Assembly: GCA_007753915.1 (NCBI GenBank)
Contig: CP036352.1
Span: forward strand, 930,001-994,000
Length of the DNA stretch: 64,000 bases
From: Phycisphaerae bacterium RAS2
Lineage (GTDB): Bacteria > Planctomycetota > Phycisphaerae > UBA1845 > UTPLA1
Direction of reading: 5' to 3'
The position numbers and the translations under genes were made by a program. The notes below the pieces were generated by a model. That model had not been told where the DNA came from. It did no database searches and saw nothing but the letters and a program-made list of their open reading frames with translations. Shown one piece after another: positions 52,405 through 59,450 of the stretch. Numbering within the stretch: position 1 is the stretch's first letter; every line of letters begins with the position of its first letter.

Positions 52405-52467
52405 ATTATCTCCGATCAAAATCTCCTTCCGAAGCTGAAAGGGAAGCCCTCCGACATTTTGGACCCG

Positions 52468-53049
52468 CTATGGTGGACCCGCGCGCACGCCACCATCGGC
52501 GTTAGCTGCCGACCTTAGACGCATGAGTTGCTCCCCAGGAATAACCGTGCCACACTCAGGGCACATCCCGCTCTTGTTTGTTCGCAGGTCATAACTACAG
52601 ACTACGCATTCACTTCCCATTCCAATACGTTGGGACCTAGCGACGAGCCAAACGAGAATTAGTACGCACGGTAGTGTTAGGACCCAAAGCGGAATCCATA
52701 GAATACTATAGTGTATTTGCGCCGCTGATATGATGCGTTCCGAGCGAGGAAGAACAAGACCTGCTCTGATCCTCCAGTCCCACATCGCAGTTTCGGGAGT
52801 TTTCTTAAACTTCCATCCCAAGCGAAGGGAGCCTGCCTTACCGGCTTGGATGGCAGCCTGAATCTTCTCCTTCCCTCCCGTTGGATAGGTAGCGCTATAA
52901 ACCTGAACGATTCCATTCTGCACATTGAGCGATCCGCCAATCCAATAATAGCCTGCCTCATGGTTGAAGCTCACTACATGGATAAGTGCGCCAGTCGAAG
53001 CACATAATGCTGCGCTTCCGATTAACACTCGGTATCGCGTTTTTCGCAA
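52468..53049 (-). CDS. Zinc-ribbon membrane protein 2
   Basis: A 193-residue protein built like its neighbours: an N-terminal helix (VLIGSAALCASTGALIHVV), a soluble middle with strands (YYWIGGSLNVQNGIVQVYSAT), a long second helix (ILWIPLWVLTLPCVLILVWLVA) and the ribbon ECVVCSYDLRTNKSGMCPECG. The ribbon would sit on the cytosolic side. No enzymatic motif is seen. It is separated from gene 1 by hairpin repeat copy A. Confidence 0.75.
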   Translation of the reverse strand: MRKTRYRVLIGSAALCASTGALIHVVSFNHEAGYYWIGGSLNVQNGIVQVYSATYPTGGKEKIQAAIQAGKAGSLRLGWKFKKTPETAMWDWRIRAGLVLPRSERIISAAQIHYSILWIPLWVLTLPCVLILVWLVARSQRIGMGSECVVCSYDLRTNKSGMCPECGTVIPGEQLMRLRSAANADGGVRAGPP

Positions 53050-53073
53050 GATCGTACTAACCCCTTGGATTCA

Positions 53074-53223
53074 TTACGGGCCGTCGGCTGGAAGAGAAAA
53101 GGAAGAGAAAAGGGGACGGAAGAGAAAAGGGACGGGAAGAGAAAAGGGACGCAGCTTTTTTCTCGAGCCTGTCGCCATTCCTGCCGCGTAGTTTTCATTG
53201 TCCAACCACCGCTGCACGCTCAT
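53074..53223 (-). pseudogene. Possible remnant open frame (49 codons)
   Basis: A frame from ATG 53223 begins with plausible coding text (MSVQRWLDNENYAAGMATG) and then runs directly into the purine-rich tandem repeat, giving Ser/Phe/Leu/Pro-rich nonsense to its stop. A -10 like TACAAT and -35 like TTGCAG lie just before the ATG. It may be a gene whose body was replaced by repeat sequence; this is inference and weakly supported. Confidence 0.2.
53090..53150. repeat. Four tandem 16-17-bp purine-rich units
   Basis: The unit GGAAGAGAAAAGGGAC occurs four times with small length differences (the first truncated), between the second and third zinc-ribbon genes, and is followed by GCAGCTTTTTTCTCGAG. 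It is all-purine on one strand, so it could form unusual DNA structure. It is not a CRISPR: units are adjacent with no spacers. Confidence 0.85.
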
Positions 53224-53547
53224 CGCCCCCCATTGTACGTCGGCGGCTGGCCGGGCTGCAATGCGACGGGTTGCTCTATCGTGGCTCGCAGTCTTTCGTC
53301 CGCACGCCCGTGATAAACGTTCAGCCGATTAAATCGATCCCCGCCCACTCACCGACTGGTGAATCGATACGGCCGACCCACCCTACGAAACTTAATTCGC
53401 CCTGCAGCGACGTCAAGATTCGATGCGTCGAGCGGCTGGGTGGCCCATCCGTCCATCGTATGAACTGCATTGCAGGAGTGCAGCAAGAGGGGACAAGTTA
53501 ATAAATGGGAGCATTCTGCTTTATCGAGCGTGAATTAGAATGTCTCT

Positions 53548-53991
53548 TCAATCCCCCTGAAGGTCACCTTTAGTTCTTGTTTCACCGACTGCAGACCGGT
53601 CTATCGCGCCACACTCCGAACAAGTCTCCCCCGTCGCGGCCCGAAGGTCATACCCGCAGTTGAAACAGAGGCGAATTCCAAATTTGCGCAATTCGATCCG
53701 GAGTTTCCGTCGGGTTCTGGAACGGAGTGTGTAATGTGCAACGAAGAGCAGGCCTACGGCGATTCCCCCGACAAACATACCGCTCGCAATTGGACCGTAT
53801 CGGGTAAACCAATTCGGAAAGCCCTTTGCTGCAGCGTAACACATCAAAATCGGCAACAACACTAGAAGTACAAGCAGACAGACTCCCAATTCGACGGTGC
53901 TTCGGCGCAGGGCGGCTTTCGCATCGTTCCGCGCCGGGAATCGGGTAAGCTCTGGATACATCATTTCCTGAATGGGATTCATGAAACTCAA
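53548..53991 (-). CDS. Zinc-ribbon membrane protein 3
   Basis: A 147-residue protein with two hydrophobic helices (VELGVCLLVLLVLLPILMCYAA and GPIASGMFVGGIAVGLLFVAHY) and the C-terminal ribbon LCFNCGYDLRAATGETCSECG. It is shorter than the other two, lacking the lumenal middle. No function is known to me. It is the third of the same-direction set, and hairpin repeat copy C lies beyond its start. Confidence 0.75.
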   Translation of the reverse strand: MSFMNPIQEMMYPELTRFPARNDAKAALRRSTVELGVCLLVLLVLLPILMCYAAAKGFPNWFTRYGPIASGMFVGGIAVGLLFVAHYTLRSRTRRKLRIELRKFGIRLCFNCGYDLRAATGETCSECGAIDRSAVGETRTKGDLQGD

Positions 53992-54076
53992 CGCGCGCCA
54001 ATGGATGGATGCCTTCAGAACTTATTGTACGCCGTCGATGGCCGACCCTGCAACGCGACTAATTACTGGATAACGA

Positions 54077-54146
54077 GCAGGGTGGCCGACTCATTGCCGA
54101 GCAAAGGGTGGGGTCGCGATGGGCGGGCCAGCCGAACGATTAGCAC
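54077..54146. repeat. Degenerate hairpin repeat, copy C
   Basis: About 70 bases aligned with copy A: GGTGGCCGACTCATTGCCGAGC then AAAGGGTGGGGTCGCGATGG. The hairpin arms are less perfect than in copy A, but the shared AAAG.GTGGGGT.GCGATG block is clear. It lies about 85 bases upstream of the third zinc-ribbon gene start. Confidence 0.7.
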
Positions 54147-54318
54147 AGAAGAACCGGCGTCGTTCGTCCTCCGGACGAAAGGGTTGATGGGGTGGCGCTG
54201 TCCGGCAGCTGAAGCCGCCGGCAACGTGTGCGCGCCTGCGGGCGAGAGGCCTTCCGTGGCTTCGCTCGCATGCAGCGTGCGTCAGAAGGGCGGCCGGTCG
54301 GTCACGGTGACGAACAGG

Positions 54319-54343
54319 GTGTCACTGCTTGAAGCAGTGACAC
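54319..54343. repeat. Perfect 25-bp palindrome
   Basis: GTGTCACTGCTT and AAGCAGTGACAC flank a single G, so the whole 25 bases read as an inverted repeat with at most a five-base loop. There is no T-run, so it is not a classical terminator. It looks like a repeated extragenic hairpin. Confidence 0.85.
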
Positions 54344-54511
54344 GCGGGCGGCGAAATGGGGACCAATGCTTGCAGGCGTGCCGAGCGCAGAAAAATGCCG
54401 CCGGGTTCCCCTCCTGCCCCGACGGCTGTGCGGGTTGGTCAAATGACTGCAATGAGTGCAATCGCGCCGATCGTCGGCGAATCGCCGACAAGAACGCGCT
54501 AGCTTAAGCAA

Positions 54512-54536
54512 TTCATGACCTTAGAGTCAAGGTCAA
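54512..54536 (-). promoter_or_regulatory. Candidate MerR-type operator/promoter
   Basis: On the minus strand TTGACC is followed by a dyad GACCTT-six bases-AAGGTC (54517-54534 on the plus strand reading), the arrangement of MerR-family promoters where the regulator binds between -35 and -10. No clear -10 follows and no MerR gene or metal gene is adjacent; the site appears orphaned. Confidence 0.4.
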
Positions 54537-54576
54537 GCCCGCGCCGCCCCTGTGAATTGACCACGCCGCAAGGCCC

Positions 54577-55752
54577 ATGTTAGCGTCTGGCCGTCGTCCG
54601 GCGGAGCGCGGCCCCGCGCAACGTCTTGCATCGGCCGGACCTTGGGTGACAGGTCGCTACGTGGACTCGAACGAACTCCTCGCAGCACGCCCGTTTCAGC
54701 GTCGCTCGACGCGGGGCAATCGGCTGCGCGCCCGCATCTGGCGCGAGTGGTGTTTTCTCAAGGCGACGATCGGGCATCTGGGGGTGCGGCTGGGGCTGAT
54801 GGTCGCGATCGTCATCCTGGGCGGCATCAGCTTCAAAGTCTTTGAGCCCGACCGGCAGCACAGTTTCATCCGTGCGTGTTATCTCACGTGGGCCCTGGTC
54901 TTCGGCGAGTCGCCCGAGGATTTTCCCGATCATCTCTTCCTGCAGTCGCTTTTCTTTATCGTGCCGGTGCTGGGGCTGACGGTCATCATTGAGGGAATTG
55001 TCGATTTATCAATGCTCGTCGGCGACCGGCGGCGGTCGGAGAGGAGATGGTGCGCGATCATGGCGGCGGCCTACAAGGATCACATCGTGCTGGTCGGCTT
55101 CGGCAAGCTCGGCTTCCGAACCTACAAGCTCCTGCATCAACTCAACGAGTCGGTCGTGATCATCGAGTGCAACACCGGCTGCCAGTTCCTGGAAGAGGCG
55201 CGGCGCGAAGGCGCGCCCGTGCTGATCGGCGATGCCCGGCGTGAGTCGCTTCTGGCGGATGCGAACGTGGCTCACGCCCGCAGCATCATCCTCGCCACCG
55301 ACAACGACCTGGCGAATCTGGAAATTGCCCTCGACGCCCGCAAGATCAATCCGAGCATCCGTGTCGTCCTGCGCATGTTCGATCAGAACATGGCCGACAA
55401 GATCCGCGAGGGCTTCAACATTCCCATGGCCATGTCGCAGTCCGCCATGTCGGCGCCGGCCTTCGCCACGGCGGCCATCGGAGCGGAGATCGTGAACAGC
55501 TTCGCCGTCGGCGATCAGCTCGTGGTGATGCAGCGGTGGAAGGTTGACGCGGCCGGCGGGCTGGCCGGGCGGACGGTCGGGCAGATCATCAGTCAGCGCG
55601 GCGTGGGGGTCGTGGAGCATCGAGCGCGCGGCGGGGCGGTGACGTTGTTCCCGCCGGTCGAGACAAAAATCGAGAACGGAGACGAGTTGCTCGTGCAGGG
55701 TGTGTTTGAAACGCTGCACGAAGGGGCGACCGGTCGATTACAATCCCCCTGA
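54577..55752 (+). CDS. TrkA-N/RCK membrane protein (channel-like)
   Basis: A 391-residue protein like two-helix potassium channels with a cytosolic RCK domain. After a basic N-terminal region come a helix (LGVRLGLMVAIVILGGISFKVF), a pore-like segment RACYLTWALVFGESPEDFP and a second helix (LFLQSLFFIVPVLGLTVIIEGIVDLS). The RCK/TrkA-N part has HIVLVGFGKLGFRTYKLLHQL, the NAD-type loop, and GDARRESLLADANVAHARSIILATDND, then a TrkA-C domain near 310-390. The usual TxGYG filter is absent; VFGES occupies that place. The first 60 residues are doubtful and the start could be later. Regulated ion flux is inferred; the ion is uncertain. Confidence 0.85.
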   Translation: MLASGRRPAERGPAQRLASAGPWVTGRYVDSNELLAARPFQRRSTRGNRLRARIWREWCFLKATIGHLGVRLGLMVAIVILGGISFKVFEPDRQHSFIRACYLTWALVFGESPEDFPDHLFLQSLFFIVPVLGLTVIIEGIVDLSMLVGDRRRSERRWCAIMAAAYKDHIVLVGFGKLGFRTYKLLHQLNESVVIIECNTGCQFLEEARREGAPVLIGDARRESLLADANVAHARSIILATDNDLANLEIALDARKINPSIRVVLRMFDQNMADKIREGFNIPMAMSQSAMSAPAFATAAIGAEIVNSFAVGDQLVVMQRWKVDAAGGLAGRTVGQIISQRGVGVVEHRARGGAVTLFPPVETKIENGDELLVQGVFETLHEGATGRLQSP

Positions 55753-56895
55753 ATGGACGCCGCGATCCTGCGAATTCTGGATGCCAATCTCAACCGCGCC
55801 CGCGAGGGTCTGCGCGTGATGGAGGAACACGCGCGGATGGTTCTGAACGATGCTCGGCTGTCGGCGGAGATCAAGCAACTGCGGCATGATCTCGCGGACG
55901 CGGCCAAGACGATCGAACCGCACGCCTTGCTTTCGTCGCGCGACACACTCGGCGACGTCGGCACGTCGATTTCCACCGACAGCGAGGGCGCCCGCGACGG
56001 CGCGGAGGCGGTCGCGACCGCTGCGTGCAAGCGCGTGGCAGAGTCACTCCGCTGCATTGAGGAATACGGGAAAACGCTTGCCGCGGACATGGCGTCGTGC
56101 GTTGAGGCGATTCGCTATCGCGTCTATACAGCGGAGCAGTCGCTGCTCGTGACAGGCCCGCGCCGGCGGAAGCTTGCGGATGCGAGATTGCATGTGTTGT
56201 TGACGGAGTCGCTTTGTAGGCTGCCGTGGCGCGACGTGGCGGCGGCTGTGCTGGAGGCCGGTGCGGGGGCGATTCAGCTTCGTGAGAAAGGCATGCCCGA
56301 TGCGGCGCTGCTGGAGCGGGCGCGCGAACTACGTGAAATGACGCGGGCGCGCGGCGCATTGTTGATTGTCAACGATCGGCCGGACATCGCGCGATTGTGC
56401 GAGGCCGACGGGGTGCATCTCGGACGGGACGATTTGCCGTTGCGAGCGGCACGATCCATTGCCGGGCCGACGGTGTTGATCGGTGCGACCGCTCACAACG
56501 AGGCGGAGATTCTCGCCGCGCTGGCCGACGAGGCGGATTACATCGGTGTGGGGCCGATGTTCGCCTCGCCGACGAAGCCAGATGTCGCGATAAACGGTGC
56601 GGCCTTGTTGATGGCGGCCACGAGGTTGACTGGCCGCGGTGTCGGCGGGGAGGGGGATGTGGGTCGGTTGAACGTGCCGGTCGTGGCCATCGGCGGCATC
56701 AGTGCAACAAACGCCACGTTTTTGGTTGAGTCGTGCGGCCCCAGCAGCAGATTCAGCGTAGCAGTTTGCCAGGGTGTGATAGGCACGGCGGACCCGGCAG
56801 GTCAGGTTCGCGCCATACTGCGGGTGTTTTCCGGCGAACGGACTTCGGATGACGGAGTCGCGTGGACTTCGGCGAACGGAATCACGACGTCTTGA
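55753..56895 (+). CDS. thiE: Thiamine-phosphate synthase with N-terminal ThiD2 domain
   Basis: A 380-residue protein starting directly after the TrkA-like stop. Residues 1-135 are the ThiD2-type domain (ILRILDANLNRAREGLRVMEEHARMVLNDARLS...), found fused to ThiE in various bacteria and proposed to supply HMP phosphate. Residues 150-380 are ThiE, which joins HMP-PP and THZ-P: LHVLLTESLCRLP, QLREKGMPDAAL, LLIVNDRPDIARLCEADGVHLGRDDLPL, DYIGVGPMFASPTKPD, and VVAIGGISATNA. All ThiE substrate loops are present. The C-terminal 40 residues are less conserved. Other thi genes are not in the window. Confidence 0.93.
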   Translation: MDAAILRILDANLNRAREGLRVMEEHARMVLNDARLSAEIKQLRHDLADAAKTIEPHALLSSRDTLGDVGTSISTDSEGARDGAEAVATAACKRVAESLRCIEEYGKTLAADMASCVEAIRYRVYTAEQSLLVTGPRRRKLADARLHVLLTESLCRLPWRDVAAAVLEAGAGAIQLREKGMPDAALLERARELREMTRARGALLIVNDRPDIARLCEADGVHLGRDDLPLRAARSIAGPTVLIGATAHNEAEILAALADEADYIGVGPMFASPTKPDVAINGAALLMAATRLTGRGVGGEGDVGRLNVPVVAIGGISATNATFLVESCGPSSRFSVAVCQGVIGTADPAGQVRAILRVFSGERTSDDGVAWTSANGITTS

Positions 56896-56991
56896 CAATC
56901 GGGCCTCTTCGAGGATAAATGCAGGGGTTCCGGTGCCGCCGTTCCCAAGGGAGGGCGGTCGCCGGGGCGACAGGTCGAGACAATTTATTTC

Positions 56992-57064
<73 letters not shown>

Positions 57065-57424
57065 GTTTGATGAAGTTGCGTTGACGGCGGTCGCCCTAGC
57101 TGCAAGCGGATACGGCGACTGAAGATGGTTAGTGGCCGGAAGTCGCGACAAGTCCATTTCTCAAAAGAAGTTATCGCGTAAAGGCATGTCCCGAATCTCC
57201 GCCCACACGGGAAGGCTCTGACTTGGAGGAGCCAGTGCGTAAAAAAACAAAACGGAACCGTGCAAACCCTTGACATGGAGTCGTGATTTCGGTTAGCATG
57301 ACCTCAAGTTGCGGTGCTGTAGCCCCCAAACGGGGCGTGCTATGCGTGCCGTTGGAGCGAGGAAATACAGGCGGCGGAGGGTCAAATCGACTTGGCCGCC
57401 TCAAGGAAATCAGGAGGAAGAGAC
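57065..57424. other. 360-bp gap: promoter and leader of PEP-CTERM gene
   Basis: The first part, after the tRNA, has no recognisable element. The second part contains a sigma-70-like promoter and about 120 bases of leader with two GC-rich short stems (GCCCC around CAAAC, and GGCGGC...GCCGCC near 57371-57402) before a strong AGGAGG site. No riboswitch of known class was recognised. Confidence 0.55.
57270..57299 (+). promoter_or_regulatory. Sigma-70-type promoter for the PEP-CTERM gene
   Basis: TTGACA (57270-57275) is a perfect -35; TAGCAT (57294-57299) matches -10 at four of six positions with an 18-base spacer. It lies about 125 bases before the PEP-CTERM start, leaving a leader of some 120 bases. 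Confidence 0.6.
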
Positions 57425-58126
57425 ATGCGGAAGTTTTCACTTGTAGTAGCGTTCGTTCTGGCCGCGGCCGTGTCGGTCAACGCCCAGAACATCAACATCG
57501 ACTTTGATACGGCTGCGGTCGGCGGTGCTGGCGACGGCGCACCGGCCAATAACTACGGCGCGGCTGCCGGCCTCGCCGGTCAGGGTTGCTGGAACCTGTT
57601 CGACGGCATCGCTCAGACCCAGATCCTGAACGCTGGTACGGGTATTGCTTGTGCGGCGACGCCGGTCACGGTCACACGCAGCACGGCGGCCGGCGGTAAC
57701 TTCGCGTTTAACAATGCGAACACGCTCGGTGACCAGCAGCTCCTTCTCGACGATGGTCAGGACCTCAGTGCGGTCACTGGCCCGCTGACGATCACGTTCA
57801 CGGGTTTGACGAACGGTCTGTACAATGTTTACACGTACGCGGTTGCTCCGGACTTCACGGGCACTGACACGACCGAAGTCACCATCAATGGTGTCGCCCT
57901 GACCTCGACTGGCCCCATTCCGGCCGGTAACGTTTTCGTCGCTGGACAGACGCACACGCTGCACACGAATGTTGCGGTCGTCGCTGGCACGCTGACCATC
58001 AGCGCCAATGAGATCGCACCGAGCTTCGGAACGATCAACGGCGTTCAGCTGGTCCTGATCCCCGAGCCGTCGTCGCTGGCCCTCCTCGGCCTCGGTGCCC
58101 TCGGCCTGATCCGCCGCCGACGCTAA
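57425..58126 (+). CDS. PEP-CTERM secreted protein
   Basis: A 233-residue exported protein with a signal peptide (KFSLVVAFVLAAAVSVNAQ) and the C-terminal PEP-CTERM tripartite tail PEPSSLALLGLGALGLIRRRR: Pro-Glu-Pro, a hydrophobic run and an Arg cluster. An exosortase removes the tail and the protein is anchored at or released from the surface. The mature part is Gly/Ala/Thr-rich with beta-like repeats and only two Cys (in the QGCWN and GIACA segments); it likely contributes to extracellular matrix. AGGAGG is eight bases before the ATG. No exosortase gene is in the window. Confidence 0.93.
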   Translation: MRKFSLVVAFVLAAAVSVNAQNINIDFDTAAVGGAGDGAPANNYGAAAGLAGQGCWNLFDGIAQTQILNAGTGIACAATPVTVTRSTAAGGNFAFNNANTLGDQQLLLDDGQDLSAVTGPLTITFTGLTNGLYNVYTYAVAPDFTGTDTTEVTINGVALTSTGPIPAGNVFVAGQTHTLHTNVAVVAGTLTISANEIAPSFGTINGVQLVLIPEPSSLALLGLGALGLIRRRR

Positions 58127-58172
58127 GCCTTGCCGTCGCTCGCCTCTTGGAGCGGGCGAAATGCAGAGTAAT

Positions 58173-58214
58173 CCAAACCGCCGGTCAGAAATGGCCGGCG
58201 GTTTTCTTTTTACT
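58173..58214 (+). terminator. Rho-independent terminator with GAAA loop
   Basis: A stem of about 13 base pairs (AAACCGCCGG, one T-G, CA, then GAAA, then the complement) is followed by TTTTCTTTTT. The fold is compact with a GNRA-type tetraloop. It lies about 50 bases after the PEP-CTERM stop and ends that transcript. Confidence 0.85.
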
Positions 58215-58333
58215 TCCCGATGACCGATGCCATGGGCCTCTGGGAGGAACTTGCGCGAAGCTCGGCTCGCGGATAGGATGCTGCTTCGATTCCGGCGGAC
58301 GGTTGGACGACCCCTCACCCTGCGCAGCACGCC

Positions 58334-59410
58334 ATGAGACGGACCTCGCGGCCGAAGAAAGCAGCCCTTACTTACAAATCGGCTGGCGTCGATATTTCCG
58401 CCAACGATGAGATGGTGGATCGCATCCGTCGCGCGCTGCGTCGGACCTACGGCCCGCGCGTGCTCTCGCGCCACAACGCCTTCGCCGGGCTGATGCTGCT
58501 GGACTTCGCCGAGCCGATCCTCCGGCGAAACTACAAGCAGCCGGTGCTCGTCGCCGGGGCCGACGGCGTCGGCTCGAAACTGCTGCTGGGTTTGCAACAC
58601 AATCGCATCGCCGGCCTGGGCATCGACCTCGTCGCGATGAACGTCAATGACGTGCTCACCTGCGGTGCCGAGCCGCTCTTCTTCCTCGACTACGTCGCCT
58701 GCCACAAACTCGAGCCGGCCCGCGTCGCCGAAATCGTCGGCGGAATCTCCGACGGGTGTCTTCAAGCCGGCTGCGCCCTGCTCGGCGGCGAGACGGCCGA
58801 GCTGCCCGATCTCTACGAGCCGGACCATTTCGACCTCGCCGGCTTCTGCGTCGGCGTCGTCGAGCGACGGCGAATCATTGACGGTTCGACGGTCCAGCCG
58901 GGCGACGTGATCCTCGGCCTGGCGTCCAGCGGCATTCACTCGAATGGGTACGCGCTCGCCCGCAAGGCGGTCGCGCGATTGCCCAAGCGCGGCAAACTGC
59001 CGGTGGAACTGGGCGAGCCGCTCGTGGATGCGCTGCTTCGGCCGACTCGAATCTACGCCCAGTCCATTACGGCGCTGCTGAAGAAATACCGGCGCAAACG
59101 CGTTGTCGGCGCGATGGCGCACATCACAGGCGGCGGGCTGGAGGGCAACCTTCCCCGTGTGATCCCCAGGTCATGCGACGTGGAGATTGATCGAAAGAGC
59201 TGGCCGGTGCCGCCGATCTTCCGGCTGTTGGCATCGACGGGGATCGACCGGCGCGAGATGTTCCGCGTGTTCAACATGGGCATTGGGTACGTGCTGGTGG
59301 TGCGCGCGGCCTTCGCGCGAAGCGTCGCGGCGTTCCTGAAGGCCCGCGGCGAGACGGTGCATCGAATGGGCGTCGTTCGCCGCGGCACCGGGCGTCTGCG
59401 CTGGCGTTGA
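58334..59410 (+). CDS. purM: Phosphoribosylformylglycinamidine cyclo-ligase
   Basis: A 358-residue AIR synthetase that closes the imidazole ring in de novo purine synthesis with ATP. The family motifs are YKSAGVDISANDEMVDRI, VLVAGADGVGSKLLLGL, GIDLVAMNVNDVLTCGAEPLFFLDY, LLGGETAELPDLY and LASSGIHSNGYALARK, then AHITGGGLEGNLPRVIP. The protein is complete, with a short basic extension at the N-terminus. It is followed 40 bases later by lysC in the same direction; no other pur gene is adjacent. Confidence 0.97.
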   Translation: MRRTSRPKKAALTYKSAGVDISANDEMVDRIRRALRRTYGPRVLSRHNAFAGLMLLDFAEPILRRNYKQPVLVAGADGVGSKLLLGLQHNRIAGLGIDLVAMNVNDVLTCGAEPLFFLDYVACHKLEPARVAEIVGGISDGCLQAGCALLGGETAELPDLYEPDHFDLAGFCVGVVERRRIIDGSTVQPGDVILGLASSGIHSNGYALARKAVARLPKRGKLPVELGEPLVDALLRPTRIYAQSITALLKKYRRKRVVGAMAHITGGGLEGNLPRVIPRSCDVEIDRKSWPVPPIFRLLASTGIDRREMFRVFNMGIGYVLVVRAAFARSVAAFLKARGETVHRMGVVRRGTGRLRWR

Positions 59411-59450
59411 GGCGCGGACCGCACGAGGCAATAATCGGCGCAGGGAAACC

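Larger units (their letters stand above)
53050..53547. other. 498-bp gap with repeats
   Basis: Besides the tandem repeat and the short remnant frame, this gap contains two more pieces of the array repeat: TGGGTGGCCCATCCGTCC at about 53437-53454 (copy B), and the reverse-oriented GGCCGACCCACCCTACGAAA at about 53373-53392. No gene is supported. Confidence 0.6.
53992..54576. other. 585-bp gap with repeat, palindrome and operator
   Basis: The gap between the third zinc-ribbon gene and the TrkA-like gene has an open frame at 54001-54507 that I reject as coding: its translation is low in structure and rich in Arg, Ser and Cys from repeats. It holds repeat copy C, the 25-base palindrome at 54319 and the MerR-type operator near 54524. 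Confidence 0.6.

Noticed and set aside
53090-53150. Possible CRISPR array
   Set aside because: The repeat units are adjacent with no spacers and are only 16-17 bases long.
54001-54507. 168-codon frame in the gap before the TrkA-like gene
   Set aside because: It crosses repeat copy C and the 25-base palindrome, and its composition is not protein-like.
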